Notes under the pieces: generated by a model | What the model was told of the DNA's origin: nothing | The model's database searches: none | Seen by the model: only the letters and a program-made list of their open reading frames with translations | Assembly: GCA_051954695.1 (NCBI GenBank) | Contig: JBQCHL010000009.1 | Coordinates: 62,001-126,000 of the forward strand | Origin: Terrimonas_A sp051954695 | GTDB lineage: Bacteria > Bacteroidota > Bacteroidia > Chitinophagales > Chitinophagaceae | Length of the DNA stretch: 64,000 nucleotides | Direction of reading: 5' to 3' | Shown: positions 24,254 to 33,552 of the stretch, piece by piece | How positions within the stretch are numbered: position 1 is the stretch's first letter | Layout of the letters: the number at the start of each line of letters is the position of its first letter | Made by a program: the position numbers and the translations under genes

Positions 24254-25600
24254 TTATGCCTTTCTGTTGTGGTTCACTGTCACTTTCACCATCCGGATAC
24301 GGTTACTATCTGCTTCCAGCACGGTAAAATCAAAATCACCGCTGCTGACTACATCATTTACAGCAGGGAATTCGCCGGCCAATTCCAGCACAAGGCCTCC
24401 GATTGACTCACTTTCTCCTCTTATGCTATCAAAAATATCTATGGGCAATTGCATGATCTTACAAACGTCATGGATCATCGTTTTCCCTTCGAAAATATAG
24501 TTGTTGTCGTCCAGCTTTTTATCATGGCTTTCTTCTTCATCAAATTCGTCACGGATATCCCCGATCACTTCTTCCATAATATCTTCCATGGTAACAATAC
24601 CGCTGGTGCCTCCAAATTCATCCACTACTACGGCAAAATGAATATGCCGGCTTTGAAAATCGCGCAGCAGGTCAGAGATCAGTTTTGATTCGGGTACAAA
24701 ATAAGGCTGGCGCATCAGCGAATGCCAATCGAAGTCGGCAGGCTGTTGTAAAGACGCGATCAGATCCTTTGTATTGATAATACCCACTACCTCGTCCATG
24801 CTCACTTTGTATACCGGCAAGCGGGAATAGTGAAGCTCTTCCACTTTCTTTATCAGATCAGAGAAGGATGCATTGTAATTGATACCATTTACTTCAAGCC
24901 TGCTCCGCATGATCTGCTTCACAGATATGGTACCGAATTTTATAATGCCCTTCATGATATTCTTTTCTTCAGGCGATGCTTCTTCATCCGTTTTTATATC
25001 AATTGCTTCATCCAGTTCCTGGATATTCACTGCTTCGGAACGGTTGGCGCCAAGCTTACGGCCAACAGCATCGGCAAAAGAAACGGTCCATTTGCTGATA
25101 CGGCGGAGAAAGAGATGCACAGCTTCTACTACGATCGCTGAACCATAGGCAAAGCGCAGGTTATTTTGTGTAGCCCACACTTTAGGTAATATTTCTCCAA
25201 AGAATACGAGCACAAAAGTGATCACAAACACTTTAGATAATAATTCCAGGATAAAGTGAATGTGTGCAAATGAAATGAACTGACCGATCAGGAAATTGGT
25301 GAGCACAATAATAGAGATGTTCACAAAAATGCTGGCGATCAGCAGGGAGGCAAATACTTCCTTGGGTTCATCCAAAAAATTGATGATCCTCTTTGCGGCC
25401 GGATGCTGCTTTGTTTTCAGCATATTGATATCCTTATCATTCAGCGAAAAAATAGCTACTTCGGCTCCGGAAATAGTGAAGGTAAGCAGCAGCAGCGCCA
25501 ATAGAAGAATGACAAGCAGGGTTGTGCCCTGTGTATTGGCAGCAAGGAAAATAAAAGCAAAAGGATCACAGAAAAGTTGAATGACCGAATGACTCTCCAA
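24254..25600 (-). CDS. gldE: Gliding motility-associated protein GldE (CorC/CNNM family)
   Basis: A polytopic inner-membrane protein related to the CorC/HlyC transporters; it works with GldD. Seen: a DUF21-type transmembrane domain at about residues 25-165, a pair of CBS domains at about 205-340 (SRLEVNGINYNASFSDLIKK, SRLPVYKVSMDEVVGIINTKDL, HFAVVVDEFGGTSGIVTMED), and the small C-terminal CorC domain at about 355-440. Length 448 fits the family. It lies between ssb and gldD on the same strand. Confidence 0.92.
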   Translation of the reverse strand: MESHSVIQLFCDPFAFIFLAANTQGTTLLVILLLALLLLTFTISGAEVAIFSLNDKDINMLKTKQHPAAKRIINFLDEPKEVFASLLIASIFVNISIIVLTNFLIGQFISFAHIHFILELLSKVFVITFVLVFFGEILPKVWATQNNLRFAYGSAIVVEAVHLFLRRISKWTVSFADAVGRKLGANRSEAVNIQELDEAIDIKTDEEASPEEKNIMKGIIKFGTISVKQIMRSRLEVNGINYNASFSDLIKKVEELHYSRLPVYKVSMDEVVGIINTKDLIASLQQPADFDWHSLMRQPYFVPESKLISDLLRDFQSRHIHFAVVVDEFGGTSGIVTMEDIMEEVIGDIRDEFDEEESHDKKLDDNNYIFEGKTMIHDVCKIMQLPIDIFDSIRGESESIGGLVLELAGEFPAVNDVVSSGDFDFTVLEADSNRIRMVKVTVNHNRKA

Positions 25601-25673
25601 TGCAGTGTTTTTTTCGGTTTAATGATAAAAGCAGGTCAAAAGGCCTGCCTGTCACAAAATTATTTTTTTAATA

Positions 25674-26099
25674 CTAAAAAGGAAGGCTTTCCGACGGGTC
25701 ACCCAAAGATGTATCGGGATTGCCCATATTTTCGAGTCCGCCATCTGTATGGGGTGTACTGCCATCCATCCGTTTATCCAGCATGATCAGATTATCCCCC
25801 ACTACTTCAGTGGCGAATTTACGGTTGCCATCCTTATCTTCCCAACTCCGGGTGCGAAGACGTCCTTCTATATACACCAGGCTGCTTTTGTGCAGGTATT
25901 TCTGAGCCAGTTCTGCAAGGCCCCGCCACAATACTACAGTATGCCATTCTGTTTGAGATACAAGTTTCCCCGACCTGTCTTTAAATGTTTCCGTAGTGGC
26001 AAGGGGAAATTTGGCAACAGCAATATTGCCTTCCAAAAACTGAACATCCGGGTCTTTCCCGAGATTGCCGATCAGCATCACTCTGTTTACGCCTCTCAT
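25674..26099 (-). CDS. ssb: Single-stranded DNA-binding protein
   Basis: Coats single-stranded DNA in replication, repair and recombination. The OB-fold covers about residues 3-110 (VNRVMLIGNLGKDPDV, WHTVVLWRGLAELAQKYL, LVYIEGRLRTRSWEDKDG). The C-terminal tail is short and ends SESLPF, a mild variant of the acidic DDxPF peptide that recruits partner proteins. Length 141 is within the usual range. It has its own likely promoter and leads gldE and gldD. Confidence 0.95.
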   Translation of the reverse strand: MRGVNRVMLIGNLGKDPDVQFLEGNIAVAKFPLATTETFKDRSGKLVSQTEWHTVVLWRGLAELAQKYLHKSSLVYIEGRLRTRSWEDKDGNRKFATEVVGDNLIMLDKRMDGSTPHTDGGLENMGNPDTSLGDPSESLPF

Positions 26100-26145
26100 A
26101 CGCTTGCTTTTTATCTTATTATAAAATCTCTCCGGCCTTTACTAC

Positions 26146-26153
26146 TAAAGTTA
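26146..26153 (-). promoter_or_regulatory. Promoter -7 box of ssb-gldE-gldD
   Basis: On the minus strand TAACTTTA matches seven of eight positions of TAnnTTTG, 46 bases before the ssb start. It separates ssb from mutY transcription together with the inverted repeat upstream. Confidence 0.45.
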
Positions 26154-26203
26154 ATTTTTTTATATGGAATGAAAAAATATGTCAATTTCCCACGGAGAGG
26201 TTG

Positions 26204-26317
26204 TTTGGCTCCCACAAAGCCACGAAGACCACAAAGAAAAATATGGAAAGGCAATAGTCTTTAACGTCATTCAATCAACTATTTCTTTGTGGTCTTCGTG
26301 GCTTTGTGGGAGCCAAA
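26204..26317. repeat. 36-bp perfect inverted repeat, CACAAAG family (copy 2)
   Basis: Arms 26204-26239 and 26282-26317 are perfect reverse complements around a 42-base centre. The core is nearly the same as that of the repeat at 8910-9008. It starts 3 bases past the mutY stop codon, so it probably ends mutY transcription. No target-site duplication or transposase is seen. Confidence 0.85.
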
Positions 26318-26320
26318 AAT

Positions 26321-27418
26321 TTAAAATAGACTTTGATGCGATTTATTTCCATTCAGGAATTGATTAATGAATTTGGGAAACGGATAATCCATTCTTTCCT
26401 TTTCCGTTACCCAAACAATACCATCCTGCAGGTCCGGCTTCCTGTCCAGTTGCACGGTGATGAATTGTCCTGCTATCAATTGATGTGAAAGCTGCTGTTT
26501 AAATAAAGGGGAGATTGAAATCCTTGTATATTTTTTGGGTAATAGCCAATCCTGTTTTTCTGCCTGAGCCAATACATGAGTTGCGTCCTGCTCAGCACTG
26601 GTTTCGATTACAGGAAATTCATACAACTGATTCCAGATATCTTTTCCTGTGCGTTGCCGTATAGCTATTGTTCCTTTGTATTCCATCACCAGGTAATAAA
26701 ACCATCTTTTGCGGATGCTGATCTTTTTTTCTTTTACCGGCCATTCATTCACTTTGCCTTGGCTGTAAGCTTCGCATTGGGAATTGAATACGCAGGAAGA
26801 ACAAAGAGGCAGGGCAGGCTTGCAAACAATTGCCCCAAAATCCATGATGGCCTGGTTATAGAGACCGGGTTGTTTTTTATCCAGCAGTTCATCGGCCAGT
26901 TGCGTAAAATATTTTTTCCCTTCAGTTGAATCAATTGGTTTGGAGATACCAAATACGCGCGACAATACACGGAAAACATTTCCATCTACTACTGCATGAG
27001 GAAGATTATAAGCAAAGGATGAAATAGCTGCCGCCGTATAAGGGCCGATGCCTTTCAATGCTTTGATCTCTTCATATGTATTGGGAAAAACGCCTTTTCT
27101 TTCATTAGTGATGTAGCGGGCAGTGGCAAGCAGGTTGCGGCAGCGGGAATAGTAGCCTAGGCCTTCCCACAATTTGAAAACTGCGGTGTCCGGGGCGGCA
27201 GCCAGGTCGCTGATAGCCGGAAATCGCTCTATGAAGCGATGATAATAGTCCAGCCCCTGTTCCACCCGGGTCTGCTGGAGGATAATTTCGCTTAACCAGA
27301 TCCTGTAGGGGTCTTTTTCACCCTTCCAGGGCATTTTCCGCCTATTTTCCTCTTTATTCCACTTTAATAAAAGGGTTGAAAAACTATTTGTGGTGTTCTT
27401 TGTTCCTGCTTTTTTCAT
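26321..27418 (-). CDS. mutY: A/G-specific adenine DNA glycosylase
   Basis: Removes adenine mispaired with 8-oxoguanine. Seen: the catalytic-Glu segment LSEIILQQTRVEQGL, the helix-hairpin-helix LKGIGPYTAAAISSFA followed by the catalytic Asp in AVVDGNVFRVLSR, and the iron-sulfur loop C-x6-C-x2-C-x5-C (CKPALPLCSSCVFNSQC). A NUDIX-like domain that reads 8-oxoG fills the last 120 residues. Length 365 is normal. It is divergent from the HU gene. Confidence 0.95.
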   Translation of the reverse strand: MKKAGTKNTTNSFSTLLLKWNKEENRRKMPWKGEKDPYRIWLSEIILQQTRVEQGLDYYHRFIERFPAISDLAAAPDTAVFKLWEGLGYYSRCRNLLATARYITNERKGVFPNTYEEIKALKGIGPYTAAAISSFAYNLPHAVVDGNVFRVLSRVFGISKPIDSTEGKKYFTQLADELLDKKQPGLYNQAIMDFGAIVCKPALPLCSSCVFNSQCEAYSQGKVNEWPVKEKKISIRKRWFYYLVMEYKGTIAIRQRTGKDIWNQLYEFPVIETSAEQDATHVLAQAEKQDWLLPKKYTRISISPLFKQQLSHQLIAGQFITVQLDRKPDLQDGIVWVTEKERMDYPFPKFINQFLNGNKSHQSLF

Positions 27419-27501
27419 GCTTTTGGACGGTCCCGGACCTAAATATCCGGCAATTTTAGGAACGGGCCGGGGAAATTCTGATAAAATTTTTGCCTATCCT
27501 G

Positions 27502-27528
27502 TTGACAATCATATTATTTTGTTATAAT
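27502..27528 (+). promoter_or_regulatory. Possible promoter of the HU gene
   Basis: TTGACA (27502-27507) and TATAAT (27523-27528) with a 15-base spacer. It resembles the E. coli sigma-70 consensus more than the Bacteroidota one, with short spacing, so this is tentative. Confidence 0.35.
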
Positions 27529-27561
27529 TTGGCATAAAGAAACCATTAAACCCAGATTAAA

Positions 27562-27882
27562 ATGAGAAAAGCCGATCTCGTTAACCAGATATCTGAGAAG
27601 ACAGGAATTCCCAAAGTGGATGTTCTTGTAACACTGGAAACTATGTTTAAAGAAGTAAAAGACACCCTGGCCGGCGGTGAAAATATTTATATCCGGGGCT
27701 TTGGGAGTTTTATTACTAAAAAGCGGGCTGCCAAGATAGGCCGTAATATTAAGAAGAATATTGCTGTGCATATCCCTGAGCATTACATTCCTGCATTCAA
27801 ACCTGCAAAAGAATTTGTAGCTGAAGTAAAAAAGCTGAAAGAGCCCAAACCAGATGATGGTCCGGGTGATGAAGGCGTTTAA
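27562..27882 (+). CDS. HU/IHF-family DNA-binding protein
   Basis: A small nucleoid protein that bends DNA. The 106 residues show the HU fold: MRKADLVNQISEKTGIPK, then the beta-arm segment YIRGFGSFITKKRAAKIGRN, and the conserved HYIPAFKPAKEF, where the usual HxVxFxPxK is recognisable. A short acidic tail (PDDGPGDEGV) follows. It is divergent from mutY, a common Bacteroidota arrangement. Confidence 0.93.
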   Translation: MRKADLVNQISEKTGIPKVDVLVTLETMFKEVKDTLAGGENIYIRGFGSFITKKRAAKIGRNIKKNIAVHIPEHYIPAFKPAKEFVAEVKKLKEPKPDDGPGDEGV

Positions 27883-28066
27883 TTCAAACTAAAAAGCGAA
27901 ATTCAAAACAGCTTATGCCAGCATAGTGGTTTCTTTTGAATTTTGATTTTTTACTTTTGAATTTCAGCTAATAGTGAAGTTTCTTCTCTATTACAGGTCT
28001 TATTGAATTTTATTGAAGTAATTATGCTCCATCTCGGTAACTTCGCTGTCCTAAATTGTATGTGAA

Positions 28067-28939
28067 GTGAAGAAACCGCAATGGATCACAGCAATCATAG
28101 CTGTAGTACTTACAGCCGTAATTTTTTTATACGGCCGCACTGTACCAAATAAAAAAGCTCCTGTAGCTGCTGAAGCACATAATGAACATGATGGTCATAA
28201 TCATGACGCACCGGGCACGGCAGCCGTATCAATTGATTCGATCCTCCATTTTGCGAAGCAACAACTTAAGCCGGAACAGGTTACCCGGCTCAACCTCCTC
28301 GAGAATTCCATTACCCGTGGTAATGTAAAAGACCAGCAACTGAGTGTTTATCACCAACTTTCCCATTTCTGGGGCGACTCTATGGGCTTTTTCCAGCCCT
28401 ATGCCTGGTATGAGGCCGAAGCAGCCAGATTGGAAAATTCAGAAAAAACCCTCACCTTTGCAGCCCACTTATTTTTGGAAAACCTGCAACAGGAGCAAAA
28501 TCCCGGCCTTCGTCAATGGGCCGCATTGCAGGCCAAAGATTTGTTTGAGAGATCTTTAAAAATAAATCCGGACAATGATTCGGCCAGGGTAGGCCTGGGG
28601 GCCACCTATCTTTTTGGAGGCGTTTCTTCCAACCCAATGGAAGGACTGGGAATGATCAGGCAGGTAGAGCAAAAAGATAGTACGAATGTATATGCCCAGA
28701 TGACTTTGGCCAAAGGAGCCCTGATGTCAGGGCAATTAGATAAGGCTGTCAGCCGTTTATTAACGGTTAACCGCCTGCAACCGGAAAACGTGGATGCTAT
28801 CCTTATGCTGGCTGACCTGTATGACCGGATGAAAGAAAAGAAATCAGCAGCCGATTGGTACCGCGCCAGCCTGAAACACATTAACAGGCAGGATGTGAGA
28901 ACGGAGATTGAAAAAAGGATCGCAGAACTAAGTAAATAA
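28067..28939 (+). CDS. Membrane-anchored TPR protein with a His-rich spacer
   Basis: A 290-residue protein starting at GTG. One N-terminal helix (about residues 7-23) anchors it in the inner membrane, facing the periplasm. A spacer at 36-50 is rich in His, Asp and Glu (H38, H41, H44, H46) and could bind metal. The C-terminal 160 residues hold tetratricopeptide repeats (LFERSLKINPDNDSARVGLG, YAQMTLAKGALMSGQLDKAV, VDAILMLADLYDRM). Its role is unknown; the position between HU and RNase G is typical of the phylum. Confidence 0.82.
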   Translation: MKKPQWITAIIAVVLTAVIFLYGRTVPNKKAPVAAEAHNEHDGHNHDAPGTAAVSIDSILHFAKQQLKPEQVTRLNLLENSITRGNVKDQQLSVYHQLSHFWGDSMGFFQPYAWYEAEAARLENSEKTLTFAAHLFLENLQQEQNPGLRQWAALQAKDLFERSLKINPDNDSARVGLGATYLFGGVSSNPMEGLGMIRQVEQKDSTNVYAQMTLAKGALMSGQLDKAVSRLLTVNRLQPENVDAILMLADLYDRMKEKKSAADWYRASLKHINRQDVRTEIEKRIAELSK

Positions 28940-29012
28940 GTTGAAAGTCATTGGATAATCGTCCCGGGCTTTGAACATAGTTTTATAAACAAGATTAAAA
29001 AATTATTTGAGT

Positions 29013-29108
29013 ATGCCTTGTGGTAAGAAAAGAAAGCGTCATAAGATTGCGACGCATAAGCGTAAAAAAAGACTGAGAAAGAACCGTCACAAAAAGAGAA
29101 ACAAGTAA
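29013..29108 (+). CDS. 31-residue basic protein, AURKAIP1/COX24 (mS38/bS22-like) type
   Basis: A tiny ORF too short for most tracks: MPCGKKRKRHKIATHKRK followed by KRLRKNRHKKR. Over half of the residues are Lys, Arg or His. The pattern K-K-R-K-R-H-K...R-K-R-L-R-K matches the AURKAIP1/COX24 domain found in mitochondrial ribosomal protein mS38 and mycobacterial bS22, so this is probably a small-subunit ribosomal protein. Followed by a hairpin. It lies between the TPR gene and the RNase G gene. Confidence 0.8.
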   Translation: MPCGKKRKRHKIATHKRKKRLRKNRHKKRNK

Positions 29109-29139
29109 TTGACCTTACACGGGGTTAAAACTTTGTGGG

Positions 29140-29168
29140 CCCTATCCCGCTTGCCGGGGTAGGGTTTT
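29140..29168 (+). terminator. Terminator of the small ribosomal-type gene
   Basis: Stem 29140-29148 with 29156-29164 (nine pairs, one G-U) and a four-T run. It ends the unit before the RNase G gene. Confidence 0.6.
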
Positions 29169-29363
29169 CACCTTCTTTTGAAGAGCTTTTATTCCCCAGG
29201 TCATATTGATTCTACCTTTTCAGTTAGCTGGTTGCTTATCGGTACGTACAAGTTGCACTCCCATCGAATACCTGCTGCAAACCTTCCCTCCTGCATTCAT
29301 GTACGCATTTGCCGGCAACCGGTATTTACAGCACTAAAGGTGATTCATATTATGTAAGCTGTA

Positions 29364-30917
29364 ATGAACAAAGAACTCATTATTAATGCAGCCCCGCAGG
29401 GTGTAGAGATTGCCTTGCTGGAAGACAGGAAGCTGGTTGAACTGCATAGCGAAAAAAGCGATGCACGTTTTGCCGTGGGAGACCTTTACCTCGGAAAAGT
29501 AAAAAAACTGATCCCTGGTTTGAATGCCGCTTTTGTAGAAGTCGGATTCGAAAAAGATGCTTTCCTCCATTATACGGACCTAAGCCCTTACGCAAAATCA
29601 CTGCTGAAATTTACAGCAGCTACTATGGTCGATAAATCAGAGACCGGTGCCGATTTTGCCAAATTCGAGGTCGAACCCGAGATCATCAAAACCGGAAAGA
29701 TCAATGAAGTATTGGGTGGCAAACCCAATATACTGGTCCAAATACTTAAAGAACCGATCGCTGCCAAAGGGCCCCGTCTTAGCTGCGAGATCTCCCTCCC
29801 TGGCCGGTTCGTGGTAATTACCCCTTTCAATAACATCGTTGCCGTAAGCCGCAAGATCCACTCTTCTGAAGAAAGAAAAAGACTGCAGAAGATCGTGGAA
29901 GCCATTAAGCCAAAAAACTTTGGCGTTATCGTGCGCACGGCTGCTGAAGGAAAGAATACTGCAGAATTGCATGAAGACCTTTCAGCCCTGGTTGAAATGT
30001 GGAAGACCATTCAGCATAACCTGAAAGGTGCCGTTGCTCCTGCCAAAATACTCAGCGAGCAAACAAAGACCAACAGCATCCTGCGCGATCTGCTTAATGC
30101 AGATTTCAACAGGATCGTGGTAAATGACCGCACTATTTACAACGACACCAAGAATTATATCCAGCGCATTGCTCCGGAAAAAGCCGATATCGTTTCCTAT
30201 TACCAGAATGGTGCTACCATCTTCGATTCTTTCGGTATTACCAAACAGGTAAAATCATCTTTCGGAAAAACGGTTAATCTTAACAGCGGCGCTTACCTGA
30301 TCATCGAGCACACTGAAGCGCTTCATGTTATTGATGTAAACAGTGGTTATAAAAGCGTAAGCAATAACCAGGAACAAAATGCCCTGGAGACCAACCTGGA
30401 AGCCGCTGATGAAATTGCCCGCCAGCTTCGCCTGCGCGATCTGGGAGGCATCATCGTTGTCGATTTTATTGATATGAAGCTCCCGGAAAACAAACGGAAG
30501 CTGATGGAAAAAATGGAAGAGTTCATGAGCCCCGACAGGGCCAAACATGCCGTTCTCCCTATTTCCAAATTCGGCATCATGCAGATCACCCGTCAGCGCA
30601 TGAAGCCCGAAGTGAATATCAATACCCAGGAAATTTGTCCAAGCTGCAATGGCACCGGTAAGATCACTTCTACTTTATTACTCGAAGATGAGATAGAAAA
30701 GAACCTGAACTATCTTATCACACATAAGCATAAAAACCTGAAACTGATAGTTAACCCTATCATGTATGCTTATCTCACCAAAGGCTGGCCCTGGTCAACC
30801 AAAATGGCAAAATGGAATAAGAAATTTGGTCAGAAAACACGCGTGGAAGCAGATACATCCTACCATCTCACAGAATACAAATTCTTTGATCAGCATGATG
30901 AAGAAATAAAGCTCTAG
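29364..30917 (+). CDS. rng: Ribonuclease E/G family endoribonuclease (RNase G type)
   Basis: A single-strand-specific endonuclease for rRNA and mRNA processing. The S1 domain lies at about residues 35-125 (VGDLYLGKVKKLIPGLNAAFV). The catalytic Asp pair is D324 (IDVNSGYK) and D367 in VVDFIDMK, spaced as in E. coli RNase E (303/346), and the zinc link is C425-x2-C428 (CPSCNGTGK). At 517 residues it has no long C-terminal scaffold, so it is the RNase G form. It has a 255-base leader region upstream. Confidence 0.95.
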   Translation: MNKELIINAAPQGVEIALLEDRKLVELHSEKSDARFAVGDLYLGKVKKLIPGLNAAFVEVGFEKDAFLHYTDLSPYAKSLLKFTAATMVDKSETGADFAKFEVEPEIIKTGKINEVLGGKPNILVQILKEPIAAKGPRLSCEISLPGRFVVITPFNNIVAVSRKIHSSEERKRLQKIVEAIKPKNFGVIVRTAAEGKNTAELHEDLSALVEMWKTIQHNLKGAVAPAKILSEQTKTNSILRDLLNADFNRIVVNDRTIYNDTKNYIQRIAPEKADIVSYYQNGATIFDSFGITKQVKSSFGKTVNLNSGAYLIIEHTEALHVIDVNSGYKSVSNNQEQNALETNLEAADEIARQLRLRDLGGIIVVDFIDMKLPENKRKLMEKMEEFMSPDRAKHAVLPISKFGIMQITRQRMKPEVNINTQEICPSCNGTGKITSTLLLEDEIEKNLNYLITHKHKNLKLIVNPIMYAYLTKGWPWSTKMAKWNKKFGQKTRVEADTSYHLTEYKFFDQHDEEIKL

Positions 30918-30954
30918 TGCAAAAAGGGAACAAGAGCTTAAACTTTTAATGCCT

Positions 30955-33480
30955 CTACTGCCCCACCATGAAAACCGCATTACAGAACATCAGTTTTCCA
31001 TTCTCCCAGAAATTGCGGAATAATACATCATCAACAAGATAGGTCACGGAACCACGACCAAGATCCTGCGTAGCGAACAATAAACCGTCTTTCAGTTTCT
31101 TTTTCAATTTATATCCAACAAAGCCTGCAAGCTGGTTGTCTTTTTTCAATACTCCAGCATTCCAGCCTGCGCCATCTTTAGTGAACTCATAGATCACGTT
31201 ATCCATTTTCAACGTGTAATAATAATTGGGATAGCCATACATCAAAGGGTGAGAACTGTCTACATCCACACGGAAGATAGAGCCAGGTGTAGTGTTTTCA
31301 ATGCCATCACGGTCACGGTCATTGAACACCTTCAGCGCAGCATAAGGATCTTTCTTAGCCGTGCTGTCCTTTTCTTCTTTTTTGGCTTGAATAGCACTCC
31401 ATTCCTGGCGCGACAATTGACCTGCTGCAGACTCAAGGGCTACCACACGGCCGCCATTGCGGATCCACAGAGTGAATTGTTCAGAACTTCCTTTATCAGA
31501 AAGGAAACGATAGTTGCCATCAGGCATGATCAATACATCTATATCACTCCATTGTGCCCTGCCAATATCGGCCGCATTGATCAGGGTGATAGGATAATCA
31601 AGCTCCTTTTCAAAGAAATGCCATACTTCGCCTGCACCAAGTGAGCTCACGCCTTCGCCTGTAAGCAAAGCTACTTTCACTGCCTTCATCGGGTGAACCT
31701 TACCACTGCCGAAATCATACCCTTTGTCAACAAAACCTGTGGTCACGGCATTCATCGCTACATTATTGGCATTGCAGATATTCGCTACGGTTGACCAAAG
31801 TCCACTTCCGAATTTTTCATTGCCTTTTTTAAGGATAATAATAGAACCTCGTGCAAACGATTTGTTGTTGACTTCAAAAGGCGCTTCTGAGAAACGGAGC
31901 TTCACTCCTGCTTTCATCAACTGACCAACAGCTCTTGCAGAAGACACACCCTGCCAGGCCAGCACATAACCGTAACTGTCTGCCGGTGTATTCTTCACAG
32001 AATCTTTTGTGATGACTCCAGAAGTGCTGATCGCCGCTTTGCTGGCAAAGCCGGTTACGCCATAAGCATAAGGCAAAGACCAGGCGGTAATATCATAAGT
32101 AGCCGAATCAACCAATTTGGATTGTGGCTCAAACAACAACCTTACCATGGTAGAGCGGGGTTGCGTGCCACTGATCACGATATCACCCTGACCAACAGAG
32201 AAGGATTCTTCTTTCCCGCTGTGATAGTTATAACCTCTTCCTGCACCAGAACCTGAACTGTACTGTATGCCGTTCTTATCAAGCAGGGTCAACAGGGCGC
32301 TGATCCTTTCCTTATCCTCTGGTTTATTTTTAATGACATACGATTTGTATTCAGCATTGGCACCACTTACTGCATCATTAAAGAACTTCCTGTATTCCTT
32401 TAACAGGTTAGCTGCATTAAGAGAGCTGATCTCTACTGTACTTAATGAAGTAGTGAAATGATGCATAGCCCTGTCGTACAGTGTAAGCGTATCACCCTCA
32501 TCTGTGTTTGCTCCAAGACCGCTGCCTCCACCGCCGCCTTGCTCATACGTCATTCCTATTGCACCGTTGTAAATGGGGTAAGTATCTCCATAAGAAGGAT
32601 AGAAAAGATCGAACACTTCTTTGGTGAAATACAACCAACCGTTTTTATCAAAATACTTTGCATGGTTCTTACCAATGGTCACCTGGAAATCTCTTTGCCA
32701 TTTGGTAATAGCTTCATGATAAGGCTGTGCTGCCGGTGCAAAATAATAAGGCGAATTGATGCCTTGCTCATGAAAATCCACATGCACTTGGGGCATCCAC
32801 TGATTATATGTTTTTATCCGCTGTTGGCTTTCCACCTGTGTTTGCCAGGCCCAGTCGCGGTTAAGATCGAAATTATAGTGATTGCTTCGTCCGCCAGGCC
32901 ATGGTTCACGATGCTCTCTTGAATCGAGGCGGGGATTGTATTGGGCACCTACCACGGAATTGAACCAGTTCACATACCTGTCGCGGCCATCAGGGTTCAC
33001 ACAGGGGTCCATAATCACAACTGTATTTTTCAACCACTCCTTTGTCTGCGCATTGGAGGGATCAGCCAGTGCAAAAATGGTCAGCAAAGCTGCCTCAGAT
33101 GAAGAAGTTTCATTGCCATGCACATTATAGCTCAGCCATACAATGGCCGGAGCATTTTCTGAAGGCATGGCTTTATCCTTAGCAAGATTTGCAAGGCGCA
33201 GGTTATTCAACCGGATATTCTCCAGGTTGCTGATATTCTCTGAAGAAGAAATGAAAGCAGTGTATAAGGGTCTGTGCTCATTGGTTTCGCCGTACTGCTC
33301 CAGCTTTACTGTGCCGGGAAGGGTTTGGGCCACATACTGGAAATAGCTTACCACCCGCCAGTGAGGCGTATACCGTGTGCCGATCTTATAACCTAAAAAA
33401 GCTTCGGGGGATTTTAATTGAGCAAATGAAAAAACAACGGTCAGCAACATGGCTGACAATGCCACTAATTTTTTGATCAT
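30955..33480 (-). CDS. M14 family zinc carboxypeptidase, exported
   Basis: An exported metallocarboxypeptidase that would trim C-terminal residues from peptides. I start it at the ATG at 33480, which gives a clean signal peptide (residues 1-20, ending SFA-Q); the frame is open six codons further upstream. The zinc site is visible: H121 and E124 in VHGNETSSSEA, followed by DPCVNPDGRDRY and the VHVDFHEQG segment with the third ligand. The last 450 residues are a long extension of glutamine-amidotransferase-like look (LLTGEGVSSLGAGEVWHFFE, DVLIMPDGNY). It lies just downstream of a SusC/SusD pair on the same strand. Confidence 0.88.
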   Translation of the reverse strand: MIKKLVALSAMLLTVVFSFAQLKSPEAFLGYKIGTRYTPHWRVVSYFQYVAQTLPGTVKLEQYGETNEHRPLYTAFISSSENISNLENIRLNNLRLANLAKDKAMPSENAPAIVWLSYNVHGNETSSSEAALLTIFALADPSNAQTKEWLKNTVVIMDPCVNPDGRDRYVNWFNSVVGAQYNPRLDSREHREPWPGGRSNHYNFDLNRDWAWQTQVESQQRIKTYNQWMPQVHVDFHEQGINSPYYFAPAAQPYHEAITKWQRDFQVTIGKNHAKYFDKNGWLYFTKEVFDLFYPSYGDTYPIYNGAIGMTYEQGGGGGSGLGANTDEGDTLTLYDRAMHHFTTSLSTVEISSLNAANLLKEYRKFFNDAVSGANAEYKSYVIKNKPEDKERISALLTLLDKNGIQYSSGSGAGRGYNYHSGKEESFSVGQGDIVISGTQPRSTMVRLLFEPQSKLVDSATYDITAWSLPYAYGVTGFASKAAISTSGVITKDSVKNTPADSYGYVLAWQGVSSARAVGQLMKAGVKLRFSEAPFEVNNKSFARGSIIILKKGNEKFGSGLWSTVANICNANNVAMNAVTTGFVDKGYDFGSGKVHPMKAVKVALLTGEGVSSLGAGEVWHFFEKELDYPITLINAADIGRAQWSDIDVLIMPDGNYRFLSDKGSSEQFTLWIRNGGRVVALESAAGQLSRQEWSAIQAKKEEKDSTAKKDPYAALKVFNDRDRDGIENTTPGSIFRVDVDSSHPLMYGYPNYYYTLKMDNVIYEFTKDGAGWNAGVLKKDNQLAGFVGYKLKKKLKDGLLFATQDLGRGSVTYLVDDVLFRNFWENGKLMFCNAVFMVGQ

Positions 33481-33494
33481 GGGGAAGAGGTTTG

Positions 33495-33544
33495 ACAAAA
33501 GAAATAACCAGTAACAGGTGAAAGTTACTGGTTATTTCTTTTGT
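33495..33544 (-). terminator. Terminator after the SusD gene
   Basis: Perfect 21-bp arms 33495-33515 and 33524-33544 with an 8-base loop, 8 bases past the SusD stop on the minus strand. It lies just before the M14 gene start, so the peptidase may need its own promoter or read-through. Confidence 0.75.
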
Positions 33545-33552
33545 ATTAAAAT

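Noticed and set aside
8910..26317. Inverted repeats as insertion-sequence ends or a CRISPR remnant
   Set aside because: There is no transposase, no target-site duplication and no array of spaced direct repeats; each unit is a single stem with a short centre.
30909..30939. AAGCTCT / AGAGCTT hairpin at the end of the RNase G gene
   Set aside because: Seven pairs, loop of 17 bases, overlapping the stop codon and no clear T-run; too weak to call a terminator.
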